The position numbers and the translations under genes are program-made. From the IMG/VR virus record IMGVR_UViG_3300032325_000466, positions 124,001 through 188,000 of that record: DNA of 64,000 nucleotides; one strand, given 5' to 3'. A model generated the notes under the pieces. It was given only the letters and a program-made list of their open reading frames with translations, searched no databases and was not told the origin of the DNA. Below, one piece after another: positions 16,529-24,089 of this stretch (position 1 is its first letter; each line of letters opens with the position of its first letter). The stretch comes from a virus.

Positions 16529-17515
16529 ATGACATCACTAGCAGACATCCGCGCCCGTATTTCAGCGCAAGAAAACAAAACACAAAAGGGTACAGCTACC
16601 CAATCAGATAACTCAATCTTCCCACATTGGAACGCAGACGAAGGTACTACTTCAACTGTTCGATTTCTTCCAGACGCAAATAGTAGCAATACTTTCTTTT
16701 GGATCGAACGCGCACTAATCAAACTACCATTCAATGGCGTAAAAGGTAATCCAGAAGCCAAGCGTGTAGAAGTACAAGTTCCTTGTATGGAAATGTGGGG
16801 AGATGCTTGCCCTATTCTAGCAGAAGTTCGCCCATGGTATAAAGATGAATCACTAAAAGAAATGGCAAACAAGTATTGGAAAAAGCGTTCATATCTGTTT
16901 CAAGGCTTTGTTCGTCAGAATCCAATTGGTGATGACAAAGTTCCTGCTAATCCAATTCGCAGATTTATTATTTCCCCACAAATCTTTACTATTATCAAGT
17001 CAAGTTTGATGGATCCTGAAATGGAAGAACTACCAACTGACTATATGCGTGGTCTTGACTTTAACATCAAAAAGAGTAAAAAAGGTGACTATGCAGATTA
17101 TTCAACTAGCACTTGGGCTCGTAAAGAATCAGCACTAACTCAAGTTGAGCAAGCTGCCATTGAAGCACATGGTCTATTCAATCTAGCCGACTTTCTACCC
17201 AAGAAGCCAGGTGAAGCAGAAATGCGCGTCATCAAAGAAATGTTTGAAGCATCCGTTGATGGACAAGCTTATGATGTAGGGCGTTGGGGATCATACTACA
17301 GACCATTTGGTATTGAAGCTCCAGCAGGATCTCAACCAGCTACCCAAGCTGCTGAAACTCCTCGACCAGCAAGTGTCGCTTTATCAGTGCCAGAAGCTAT
17401 GGATGATGAGCCAGCTGAAGCTACACAACCTATCACAGTTCCAAAAACAACATCAAGTGACAAGGCTACCGACATTCTTGCAATGATTCGCGCCCGTCAG
17501 ACAAAGACTGCTTAA
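16529..17515 (+). CDS. 32: Single-stranded DNA-binding protein gp32
   Basis: Binds ssDNA in replication and recombination. The start at 16529 is chosen for the AAGGAG 9 nt upstream; an in-frame ATG at 16457 would lie in the leader. Numbered from 16529, the core has an aromatic strand FWIERALIKLPF followed by a Cys-containing loop (VPCMEMWGDACPIL) where T4 gp32 has its zinc site. The layout of the core and length (328 aa versus 301 in T4) agree. The C-terminal region is acidic and Pro/Ala-rich but ends in a helix ILAMIRARQ that echoes the N-terminal LADIRARIS. Confidence 0.85.
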   Translation: MTSLADIRARISAQENKTQKGTATQSDNSIFPHWNADEGTTSTVRFLPDANSSNTFFWIERALIKLPFNGVKGNPEAKRVEVQVPCMEMWGDACPILAEVRPWYKDESLKEMANKYWKKRSYLFQGFVRQNPIGDDKVPANPIRRFIISPQIFTIIKSSLMDPEMEELPTDYMRGLDFNIKKSKKGDYADYSTSTWARKESALTQVEQAAIEAHGLFNLADFLPKKPGEAEMRVIKEMFEASVDGQAYDVGRWGSYYRPFGIEAPAGSQPATQAAETPRPASVALSVPEAMDDEPAEATQPITVPKTTSSDKATDILAMIRARQTKTA

Positions 17516-17523
17516 AGGCACGG

Positions 17524-17545
17524 GGGAGTGTAGCAATACACTCCC
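17524..17545 (+). other. GCAA-tetraloop hairpin after gene 32
   Basis: 9-bp stem GGGAGTGTA/TACACTCCC closed by GCAA, 8 nt after the gp32 stop. There is no U-run, so it is more likely an mRNA 3' stabiliser or processing signal than a terminator. Confidence 0.6.
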
Positions 17546-17562
17546 TACCTTAGGAGAATACC

Positions 17563-17787
17563 ATGACCATTCCACATGAAAGATATCGTGCCATTAAGCA
17601 AAGTAGAAAGTTTTTAGAAGAACTATGCGACCCCGGTAGAACTCCCAGAGTACCGGGAGCAGTTAGGGACAAAGCCCGAACACTACTTAGGCACTATCCG
17701 GGAGATTGGGAACTAGACCAAATCACAGAAAAAGCACCCGACTTACTTGATAATAAATCTGTTTCTGATAAAATATACAATACATAA
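17563..17787 (+). CDS. Small conserved protein, BPSL0761-like (74 aa)
   Basis: Begins MTIPHERYRAI and contains TPRVPGAVRDKARTLLRHYPG, a layout I recall from the small BPSL0761 family of Burkholderiales and their phages. AGGAGAATACC precedes the ATG. Function is unknown. If the family match holds, it is a clue to a betaproteobacterial host. Confidence 0.6.
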   Translation: MTIPHERYRAIKQSRKFLEELCDPGRTPRVPGAVRDKARTLLRHYPGDWELDQITEKAPDLLDNKSVSDKIYNT

Positions 17788-17799
17788 ACAGGAAAAATA

Positions 17800-18864
17800 A
17801 TGACGAAGCCATTTGATGTTTCAAAATTCAGGAAGGAAATTACTAAGTCCATTGAAGGACTTAGTATCGGATTTAACGACCCGACAGACTGGGTCAGTAC
17901 AGGAAATTATGCTCTCAACTATCTCATTAGCAACGATTTTAATAAAGGCGTTCCTCTTGGTAAAGTTACTGTCTTTGCCGGAGAATCAGGATCAGGAAAA
18001 TCATTCATCTGCTCGGGAAACTTAGTCAGACATGCACAACAACAGGGTATTTTTGTTGTTTTGGTTGACTCAGAAAATGCACTAGATGAGAGTTGGTTAC
18101 ATGCACTAGGTGTATCTACAGACGAAGATAAATTGTTAAAGTTAAATATGGCCATGATTGATGATGTGGCTAAAACGATTAGTAAATTTATGGCTGATTA
18201 TAAAACTCTGCCCGCAGATGATAAACCAAAAGTACTGTTCGTAATTGATTCACTTGGTATGTTGCTAACACCAACTGATGTAAATCAATTTGATGCAGGT
18301 GATATGAAGGGTGACATGGGTCGTAAGCCCAAAGCACTTACCGCGCTAGTTCGCAACTGTGTAAATATGTTTGGTAATCATAATGTAGGACTTGTAGCTA
18401 CTAATCATACATATGCAAGTCAGGATATGTTTGACCCAGATGATAAAATTTCAGGTGGTCAAGGATTCGTGTATGCTAGTTCTATTGTAGTTGCTATGAA
18501 AAAACTCAAGCTTAAAGAAGATGAAGATGGCAACAAGATTAGTGAAGTTCGTGGTATTCGCAGTGCATGTAAGATTATGAAAACACGCTATGCTAAACCA
18601 TTTGAAAGTGTTCAAGTTAAAATCCCATATGAAACAGGTATGAGCCCCTACAGTGGATTGCTAGACTTGTTTGAAAAATCAGGCGTTCTAGCTAAAGAAG
18701 GTAATCGTTTGGCTTATACTACCGTAGATGGTGAAATCATTAAATTCTTCCGCAAAGGTTGGGAAGCTAATGAAAACGGTTGCTTAGATAAAGTAATGGC
18801 TGAATTTCAACAAAAAGGAAAAGCTAGTATAAGTACTCAAGAAGTTCAAGAAACCACTGAATAA
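17800..18864 (+). CDS. uvsX: UvsX RecA-like recombinase
   Basis: Strand-exchange ATPase of phage recombination. Walker A GESGSGKS at 61-68, catalytic-region VDSENALDE just after, a Walker B-like LFVIDSLGML, and a C-terminal domain ending in a polar tail. Length 354 aa is close to the T4 protein. It lies one small gene after gp32 and before UvsY, so filament loading partners are together. Confidence 0.93.
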   Translation: MTKPFDVSKFRKEITKSIEGLSIGFNDPTDWVSTGNYALNYLISNDFNKGVPLGKVTVFAGESGSGKSFICSGNLVRHAQQQGIFVVLVDSENALDESWLHALGVSTDEDKLLKLNMAMIDDVAKTISKFMADYKTLPADDKPKVLFVIDSLGMLLTPTDVNQFDAGDMKGDMGRKPKALTALVRNCVNMFGNHNVGLVATNHTYASQDMFDPDDKISGGQGFVYASSIVVAMKKLKLKEDEDGNKISEVRGIRSACKIMKTRYAKPFESVQVKIPYETGMSPYSGLLDLFEKSGVLAKEGNRLAYTTVDGEIIKFFRKGWEANENGCLDKVMAEFQQKGKASISTQEVQETTE

Positions 18865-18874
18865 AGGAGTTATT

Positions 18875-19132
18875 ATGGATTTGCAGTTAGTAGAAGAAAT
18901 ATGGTACGCATTAAAAAGTCACATTCACAGTACCTATGATATCGAAGCCGCAGCAGATACACTTGTCAATTTACTAATTGATAACAACTGTGAAGCAGAA
19001 GATATTAAAGACACCTTTAAGGGTGAGCGTGTGATTATGTCTGCACTAAAAGCATACATAGACCAACATGATTCCGAAGATGATGAAGATGATGACGAAG
19101 AGTGGGATAAAGATGAAGATGATGAGTGGTAA
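18875..19132 (+). CDS. Small acidic-tail protein (85 aa)
   Basis: Helical N-terminal 60 residues, then a tail that is almost only D, E and W (HDSEDDEDDDEEWDKDED). AAGGAG precedes the ATG. Acidic tails can mimic DNA or bind basic proteins. Its place between uvsX and uvsY suggests a link to recombination, but this is inference only. Confidence 0.6.
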   Translation: MDLQLVEEIWYALKSHIHSTYDIEAAADTLVNLLIDNNCEAEDIKDTFKGERVIMSALKAYIDQHDSEDDEDDDEEWDKDEDDEW

Positions 19133-19135
19133 CCA

Positions 19136-19594
19136 ATGAACTGGTACACTAAAGTATCACAAGATTTATCAGTTATCCCTGACTTTATTACTCATTATGA
19201 AGCTGAGTTAGAGTCTGCCAGACAAGATGTAAGGGTAAGAGGCAATGTAGAAAAGAACATTGCTTCTTTACCTGGTATTACTGAGCATAGATTTAATCAG
19301 CTACAAGAATTAGAAGCGGTGTTAAACTTTCTCAACATTCAATTACGAAAAATCCGTAGAAAACACTTTCAAAAATATTTAGAAGCGTATAATCGAGCCC
19401 TAACTTCTAGGGACGCAGAAAAATATGTAGATGGTGAAGATGAAGTTATCCAATTTGAAATTCTTATAAATGAATTGGCACTAATGCGAAATAAATGGTT
19501 AGGAATTTTAAAAGGTTTGGATAGCAAAAACTACATGTTAGGACATGTGGTAAAGCTACGAACTGCTGGAATGGAAGATATTGTTATCAGTTAA
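19136..19594 (+). CDS. uvsY: UvsY-like recombination mediator
   Basis: 152 aa, helical, with a basic patch LRKIRRKHFQKYLEAYNRALTS and the C-terminal block KGLDSKNYMLGHVVKLRTAGMED, both typical of UvsY relatives that load UvsX on gp32-coated ssDNA. Its position after uvsX supports the call. No catalytic motif is expected. Confidence 0.75.
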   Translation: MNWYTKVSQDLSVIPDFITHYEAELESARQDVRVRGNVEKNIASLPGITEHRFNQLQELEAVLNFLNIQLRKIRRKHFQKYLEAYNRALTSRDAEKYVDGEDEVIQFEILINELALMRNKWLGILKGLDSKNYMLGHVVKLRTAGMEDIVIS

Positions 19595-19610
19595 GTGGGT
19601 AAGTTGTTAC

Positions 19611-19639
19611 TTGTATAGGTTCATTACTCAGTGTATAAT
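19611..19639 (+). promoter_or_regulatory. Sigma70-like promoter (TTGTAT-17-TATAAT)
   Basis: -35 TTGTAT at 19611-19616, 17-bp spacer, consensus -10 at 19634-19639, upstream of the gene at 19670. Confidence 0.65.
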
Positions 19640-19669
19640 GATCACATCATAAACTAACTTTAGAAAATC

Positions 19670-20443
19670 ATGTCCTCACAATCTTCAAGGTCAACTTCAA
19701 TATTGGGTCAACTACTCAAACAAGCACTCGACTCACCTGATTTATGTGAGCTACGGCCCGCCCAGCCTACTGTAAATAATTTTCTAGCAGATCCACTTGC
19801 CCAAAGTGTAGCTATGTATCTAAATAAGCAAAATGGGTATAAGATTGGTGGGTTTAGAGGTAACTTAAGTCCTATCTCGGAACAGTATGTAGAAAGACTT
19901 ATTACCGACGATGATTATCAAATAGCTGGACAAATTCGTGATTACTACAGCAAAAAAATCATGATGTGGAAACTTCTAGGCCACCCTCTTACTAATTTTA
20001 GACAAGACCTAAATGCATTCATTCACCAAAATGATTTTTCTGAGGTCTCAGATAGAATGCTGCCTCTTATCTACAAGTTGCCTGAATTTTATTTTCAAGA
20101 TATTAAACTTGAAGATGTTCTATATAAATGCATTAAATTTAACGGTGTGATTGGTGAAAGAGCCGGTGTTAAAAAACTTACCTACTTAGATTCTATTACT
20201 AAGAAGTCAAAACTCAAAGTATTAGCTACAGTGGAATACTGGTTTCACGATGAAAATAAGTATCCAGTACTTATTAGACTACAACAAAATCCTTTATCTC
20301 AGTTTTGGGAAAAGATTATCCAAGACCATCATGAAGAAAACAAACCTCTAACTATGTATGCCAGTCGCTATGGTACTTGCAAGTATCGAGGAGAAATTAA
20401 TGTGATTGTTCCTGAATCTTATCATCTACAATTAAAATTATAA
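19670..20443 (+). CDS. Hypothetical protein, replication/recombination cluster (257 aa)
   Basis: Mixed alpha/beta with basic and aromatic residues, and its own sigma70-like promoter. It follows uvsY and its size (257 aa) is in the range of gp59-type helicase loaders, but I see no convincing motif and do not name it. The C-terminal region (MYASRYGTCKYRGEINVIV) looks like a beta-rich domain. Confidence 0.6.
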   Translation: MSSQSSRSTSILGQLLKQALDSPDLCELRPAQPTVNNFLADPLAQSVAMYLNKQNGYKIGGFRGNLSPISEQYVERLITDDDYQIAGQIRDYYSKKIMMWKLLGHPLTNFRQDLNAFIHQNDFSEVSDRMLPLIYKLPEFYFQDIKLEDVLYKCIKFNGVIGERAGVKKLTYLDSITKKSKLKVLATVEYWFHDENKYPVLIRLQQNPLSQFWEKIIQDHHEENKPLTMYASRYGTCKYRGEINVIVPESYHLQLKL

Positions 20444-20619
20444 TGGATAGAGATAGAAAAATAATCGTATGGTACAATCACATGTTAAATATGTGGACAG
20501 CTATGTACAATGACGATAAAAAGTATCGTGTAGGCTTAGTTGGATATGGTACAAATAAATCAAGCGCAGTAGATGATTTAAAATACCAAAACACAGAAAT
20601 TAAAAATACAGGAAAGTAA
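20443..20619 (+). CDS. Small hypothetical protein (58 aa)
   Basis: The ATG overlaps the last base of the upstream TAA, and the frame ends one base before the next ATG. The product begins MDRDRKIIVWYNHML and ends KNTGK. Aromatic-rich helix, no motif. The tight fit between two genes supports it being real. Confidence 0.55.
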   Translation: MDRDRKIIVWYNHMLNMWTAMYNDDKKYRVGLVGYGTNKSSAVDDLKYQNTEIKNTGK

Positions 20620-21555
20620 ATGGCAAAGATTAAAAAAGCAAGCACTAATAGTAGTGCAATGATACACGACCAACTAACCATTGTTTCTGTGTTTGGACAT
20701 AACAATGGTTCTTCAGTCATTCCTGCTATATTAAAAAGTATGGAAGAATTGCCTGGCAGTCGAGGGCTTCTTTTATCTATTGAAAAACCAAAAAATCTTC
20801 CCCCTGAAATTGAATGGAAACAGATTCACAATTTAAATTATAAACAGTACACTCTTTTTATGATGCATTCTTTGTATGCATTTATCAAAACTGACTATTG
20901 TTTGACAGTACAAGAAGATGGCTGGGTTATAAACGGCAATAATCTTACTGAAAAATATTACGAATACGATTATATTGGACCAATTACCCATTGCGCTATA
21001 AAAATGGATGATAGTCTTACTTCATTGCAGCATTTATTTTTACAGTTTCATTGGTGTGGTAAAGCAGATTCAACTACATTTGTGATACAAAATGGCGGAT
21101 TTTCACTTAGAAGCAAAAGATTTTTAGAAGCTTGCAATGTTCATGGAATCACCCATACCACTGATCTTGGTCTAAAAATAACAGGTGCAAACGGCAAAGA
21201 AGAATTATGGACACCTATTTGGAACGAAGATGTACAACTAAGTGGTATGCTTAGGCCAAAGTTGATGAGGTGTGGTTATAAATATGCACCCACTGAAGTA
21301 GCAATGGAGTTTGGAGTAGAATACTTACATACTGAACTACACAAAACTATGGACTTTAATACTATCGTAGGACATCATGCTAAGTCTAGGGTGTTAGTAG
21401 ACCAAGATACTATAAAATTGCCAAACAATGTGGGCACCTTAGGAATGATGGAAAAACGATTCATAGAATGGCTGCGCGACACAAAAAAATACAAGTTCAT
21501 GTTGGATGCTGAATGGCAAAGTAAATTTGGGATGAATTCTGGCTCCAAAGGTTGA
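20620..21555 (+). CDS. DUF5672-type glycosyltransferase-like protein (311 aa)
   Basis: Contains YDYIGPITH and, later, NGGFSLRSKRFLEAC (about residues 164-178), the hallmark blocks of DUF5672-like proteins that are associated with glycan biosynthesis. Upstream, CLTVQEDGWVI could be the metal-nucleotide-binding strand. It may glycosylate phage DNA, a fibre or a host glycan. Its TGA stop is part of the next -35 hexamer. Confidence 0.7.
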   Translation: MAKIKKASTNSSAMIHDQLTIVSVFGHNNGSSVIPAILKSMEELPGSRGLLLSIEKPKNLPPEIEWKQIHNLNYKQYTLFMMHSLYAFIKTDYCLTVQEDGWVINGNNLTEKYYEYDYIGPITHCAIKMDDSLTSLQHLFLQFHWCGKADSTTFVIQNGGFSLRSKRFLEACNVHGITHTTDLGLKITGANGKEELWTPIWNEDVQLSGMLRPKLMRCGYKYAPTEVAMEFGVEYLHTELHKTMDFNTIVGHHAKSRVLVDQDTIKLPNNVGTLGMMEKRFIEWLRDTKKYKFMLDAEWQSKFGMNSGSKG

Positions 21556-21580
21556 CAATAAATAAGCATTCTGTTATATT
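21552..21580 (+). promoter_or_regulatory. Sigma70-like promoter (TTGACA-17-TATATT)
   Basis: -35 TTGACA at 21552-21557 contains the TGA stop of the upstream gene; 17-bp spacer; -10 TATATT at 21575-21580. Serves the HD-domain gene at 21610. Confidence 0.8.
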
Positions 21581-21609
21581 AAATCTATAGTAGATAGAGG
21601 GAGTAGATA

Positions 21610-22053
21610 ATGAAAAAAGGTGAAATGCTTGACAAAATGCTAGTCATTGTCACCAACGCACACCATGGTCAATTTGATCGAGGCGGAAATCCCTATATTC
21701 TGCACCCACTCAAAGTAATGCACTACCTAAGATCGGATGACGAGGAACTAATGTGCATGGCTCTTGGACATGATGTTATTGAAGATACTTCGGTAACTTA
21801 CAAAGACTTGCGAGATGCTGGTATCAGTGAGAGAGTTATCGCAGGGATCCGCGCACTGACCAAAGTACCCGGACAGACTTATGATGAATACAAAGAAGGG
21901 GTCTTTGCTAGCTCAGATGCGATGAGAGTTAAGCTGGCCGACTTGCGACACAACACCGATATTCGGCGTCTAAAGGGTGTTACTGAAAAAGACATTGCTA
22001 GAATGGCAAAGTATCATACTTTCTATATGGAAATAAAAGCAAAACTAGGTTGA
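21610..22053 (+). CDS. HD-domain (p)ppGpp hydrolase-like protein (147 aa)
   Basis: Resembles the hydrolase domain of SpoT/MESH1: HPLKV with H32, H54-D55 in GHDVIEDT with E58-D59, and D111/N115 in KLADLRHNTD. No synthetase, TGS or ACT domain is present. Hydrolysing the stringent alarmone would keep host growth and rRNA synthesis high during infection; this is inference from the family. AGGGAG precedes the ATG. Confidence 0.75.
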   Translation: MKKGEMLDKMLVIVTNAHHGQFDRGGNPYILHPLKVMHYLRSDDEELMCMALGHDVIEDTSVTYKDLRDAGISERVIAGIRALTKVPGQTYDEYKEGVFASSDAMRVKLADLRHNTDIRRLKGVTEKDIARMAKYHTFYMEIKAKLG

Positions 22054-22108
22054 CAATAAATGGGTTTGGGCGTATAATATGGTTATACACTGAAACACAG
22101 GACTAAAA
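22050..22108 (+). promoter_or_regulatory. Repeated early promoter plus leader, copy A
   Basis: TTGACA at 22050-22055 (overlapping the TGA stop of the HD gene), spacer ATAAATGGGTTTGGGCG (17 bp), TATAAT at 22073-22078. The leader TATACACTGAAACACAGGAC supplies the ribosome site. Near-identical copies lie at 22345, 23250 and 24029. Confidence 0.9.
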
Positions 22109-22348
22109 ATGAAGACCTATCAAGAAGCAGTTTGGAAACTGGCACTGACGCACGCCCGTTACGATATGGGCGGTGGCTTGCCACGCGCCGTAGCCGGCTT
22201 AGATACAGTGGCATGGATCTTTGATGTTTCTGAAAAGCAAGTCCAAAAGGATGTGGACAAGGCCCTCAAAGAAGCCTGGAAAGTTGCCGGCAAGACTTGG
22301 GAAGTGGGCTGGGCCGCAATGCCGATAATCAAAACCCCCAAAACTTGA
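22109..22348 (+). CDS. Small hypothetical protein (79 aa)
   Basis: Trp/Ala-rich helical protein with FDVSEKQVQKDVDKAL, which could be a helix-turn-helix-like segment. Driven by promoter copy A. Relatively GC-rich with CTG/GCC codons unlike the replication genes. Function unknown. Its stop is embedded in promoter copy B. Confidence 0.6.
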   Translation: MKTYQEAVWKLALTHARYDMGGGLPRAVAGLDTVAWIFDVSEKQVQKDVDKALKEAWKVAGKTWEVGWAAMPIIKTPKT

Positions 22349-22404
22349 CAATAAATGGATTTGGGCGTATAATATCTTTATACACTGAACAAACAGGCAC
22401 AGAA
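22345..22404 (+). promoter_or_regulatory. Repeated early promoter plus leader, copy B
   Basis: TTGACA at 22345-22350 (containing the upstream TGA), 17-bp spacer differing from copy A by one base, TATAAT at 22368-22373, leader TATACACTGAACAAACAGGC. Confidence 0.9.
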
Positions 22405-22764
22405 ATGAACTACACTTTCGATAGCAACATTGTTTCCGATCTTCACAAAGATGCTTATGGCCGTCGTCCCAGCGACAGCTTTTGGTCGCAATGGACCGAT
22501 GCTTCGGATGCTGAAAAGCAGACCATTTGGGACGGACTGTTGCGTTCCTTGGAAATCTCTATGGAGATCGAACGGGAGGCAGAGCAGCGGGCCATTGAGC
22601 GGTTCGAGGCTTTGGTTCGGGTAAACATTGACGCAGGTGCAAAGGACCGTGAGACCGCACTGCGTTGGATCATGGATGCTAGCAAGTGTAACGGTGACTG
22701 GGAATATCTGTGCTACACTCACGGTCTGCCCTATAAGTACTTCAATGCCCGAGTGAGTGCCTGA
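22405..22764 (+). CDS. Conserved-type hypothetical protein (119 aa)
   Basis: The start at 22405 is set by promoter copy B and its ACAGGCACAGAA leader. Begins MNYTFDSNIVSDLHKDAYGRRPSDSFW, followed by an acidic EISMEIEREAEQRAIERFEAL helix. This layout recurs in phages of Burkholderia-like hosts in my memory, with no assigned function. Confidence 0.65.
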   Translation: MNYTFDSNIVSDLHKDAYGRRPSDSFWSQWTDASDAEKQTIWDGLLRSLEISMEIEREAEQRAIERFEALVRVNIDAGAKDRETALRWIMDASKCNGDWEYLCYTHGLPYKYFNARVSA

Positions 22765-22767
22765 ACA

Positions 22768-23253
22768 ATGAGTGCTTGGAGTCATCTACCAAACGCGGTG
22801 CATATCGACCGAGTACTGGCTTCAGTTAAGTCACATCCCAAATTATGGCTGCATACAAGGGATCAGGCATGGCAACAGACAAATTTTAATGCCTGGGATC
22901 AGGCAAGAGATCAGGCAAGAGATCAGGCATGGTATCAGGTATGGGAGCAGGCAAGGGGTCAGGCATGGGAGCAGGCAAGGGATCAGGTAAGGGTCCGAGC
23001 ATGGTATCAGGCAAGGGATCAGGTAGGTGTTCGGGCAAGGGGTCAGGTATGGGATCAGGCATGGGGTCAGGAAGGGGGCCAAGCAATGGGTGCTATGCTC
23101 GCACTGGTCGCATATGATGATTGTGCTACTTATTTGCAGCTTCCCATTGACCAACTTAAAATGCTTTACCAGTTAAACGAACATCCAGCTTGTCTATTAC
23201 TTCAGCCCGCGGTTATTGTATTCGCAAAAGAAAAGGAACTGGTCCAAAGTTGA
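22768..23253 (+). CDS. Pentapeptide-type tandem-repeat protein A-[WR]-x-Q-[AV] (161 aa)
   Basis: A short N-terminal region is followed from about residue 33 to 106 by some 15 tandem units of five residues, A-[W/R]-[D/E/G/Y]-Q-[A/V]. A hydrophobic C-terminal domain of about 50 aa follows. The repeat would form a long helix with regularly spaced Gln, Trp and Arg. Comparable repeats occur in phage and bacterial proteins of unknown role. Its stop lies inside promoter copy C. Confidence 0.7.
   Translation: MSAWSHLPNAVHIDRVLASVKSHPKLWLHTRDQAWQQTNFNAWDQARDQARDQAWYQVWEQARGQAWEQARDQVRVRAWYQARDQVGVRARGQVWDQAWGQEGGQAMGAMLALVAYDDCATYLQLPIDQLKMLYQLNEHPACLLLQPAVIVFAKEKELVQS
22860..23090 (+). repeat. Degenerate 15-bp tandem repeat (GATCAGGCAAGG type)
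   Basis: DNA units such as GATCAGGCAAGA, GATCAGGCATGG and GGTCAGGCATGG repeat in frame and encode the A-x-x-Q-A array. Copy-number change by slippage is likely. Confidence 0.85.
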
Positions 23254-23309
23254 CAATAAATGGGTTTGGGCGTATAATAGCTACATACACTGAACAAACA
23301 GGAACAGAA
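23250..23309 (+). promoter_or_regulatory. Repeated early promoter plus leader, copy C
   Basis: TTGACA at 23250-23255 (containing the upstream TGA), spacer identical to copy A, TATAAT at 23273-23278, leader ending ACAGGAACAGAA. Confidence 0.9.
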
Positions 23310-23624
23310 ATGACTCAGTTCGACAAAACCAAATTTCACGGTGCTACTTTCGTTCACTACAGTGGTTCGGGCGAATATCGATTCGTTGCTCGATTCAAAT
23401 ACGGCGGAAAGGCTGCGTTTCTGAAGTTCTTGGCCGAGAATTTCACGGTCGAGGAATACTTTCAGGAACTGGATAAGGGCACTCCCCCGCTCAGGATTGT
23501 TGAAGCCCGTGGATATGTTCAGCCCCATGTGAAAAAGATCCTGAAGGCCGAGGGCTATCCCCAGACTACCGCAGGCATGCGTCAGTACATTGCCGAGAGC
23601 GTTATCGCTCGGCGCGCTGCTTAA
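23310..23624 (+). CDS. Small hypothetical protein (104 aa)
   Basis: The start at 23310 is set by promoter copy C. Begins MTQFDKTKFHGATFVHY; basic overall, ending in an Arg/Ala-rich helix (IAESVIARRAA). The KKILKAEGYPQTTAGMRQYI stretch may be a DNA-binding helix pair. Function unknown. Confidence 0.6.
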   Translation: MTQFDKTKFHGATFVHYSGSGEYRFVARFKYGGKAAFLKFLAENFTVEEYFQELDKGTPPLRIVEARGYVQPHVKKILKAEGYPQTTAGMRQYIAESVIARRAA

Positions 23625-23646
23625 AGGATTGGGATAAGGAGTAATT

Positions 23647-24024
23647 ATGAAAAAGCCCAAAATTTTTCCCCATCGTTATTACTGCTCGGATCGCGATGGT
23701 TGTGCCCGGTGTCCTAAATTGGCCGAGGTAGTTTGGAATCGTATTCGTGGAGACCGCAGTAGGTATGCAGTTGACATGGAGATTATTAGCGAGAACTCCA
23801 TCAAAGTATACGCCTACACGATGGCCTGCAATGTGTATGGTGGTATTGGTAATCGTACTCACGAACAGATGGTTACTGAATTCACCGAAGTAGAGCAGGC
23901 AATGCTTGACGAATACATTCTTGAACTCAAGACGGCGGCGGCAGCCAAAGAGTTTGAAAAGCGAGAGGAAGAAAAAAGGAACAAAGCCGTAATGAAGATT
24001 AGAAAGGAACTCTTTGGCGTCTAG
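23647..24024 (+). CDS. Hypothetical Cys-containing protein (125 aa)
   Basis: The N-terminal cluster YYCSDRDGCARCPK (C13, C19, C22) could bind metal with another ligand. The C-terminal 40 residues are a charged helix (EKREEEKRNKAVMKI). AAGGAG precedes the start. It follows the promoter-C gene without its own promoter. Function unknown. Confidence 0.6.
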   Translation: MKKPKIFPHRYYCSDRDGCARCPKLAEVVWNRIRGDRSRYAVDMEIISENSIKVYAYTMACNVYGGIGNRTHEQMVTEFTEVEQAMLDEYILELKTAAAAKEFEKREEEKRNKAVMKIRKELFGV

Positions 24025-24028
24025 CCGG

Positions 24029-24089
24029 TTGACAATAAATGGGTTCGGGTGTATAATACTTGTATTGAAACTGAAGAACAGGAACAAAA
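24029..24089 (+). promoter_or_regulatory. Repeated early promoter plus leader, copy D
   Basis: TTGACA at 24029-24034, 17-bp spacer ATAAATGGGTTCGGGTG, TATAAT at 24052-24057, leader ending AACAGGAACAAAA. Here the upstream stop (TAG, 24022) is outside the -35. Confidence 0.9.

Noticed and set aside
22860-23090. CRISPR-like array
   Set aside because: Units are 15 bp, directly adjacent, in frame and without spacers. It is a coding tandem repeat.
22843-23154. Open frames on the minus strand and a second plus frame across the A-x-x-Q-A repeat
   Set aside because: The repeat unit lacks stop codons in several frames, so these are by-products. The 22768 frame alone has a proper start, end and continuation outside the repeat.
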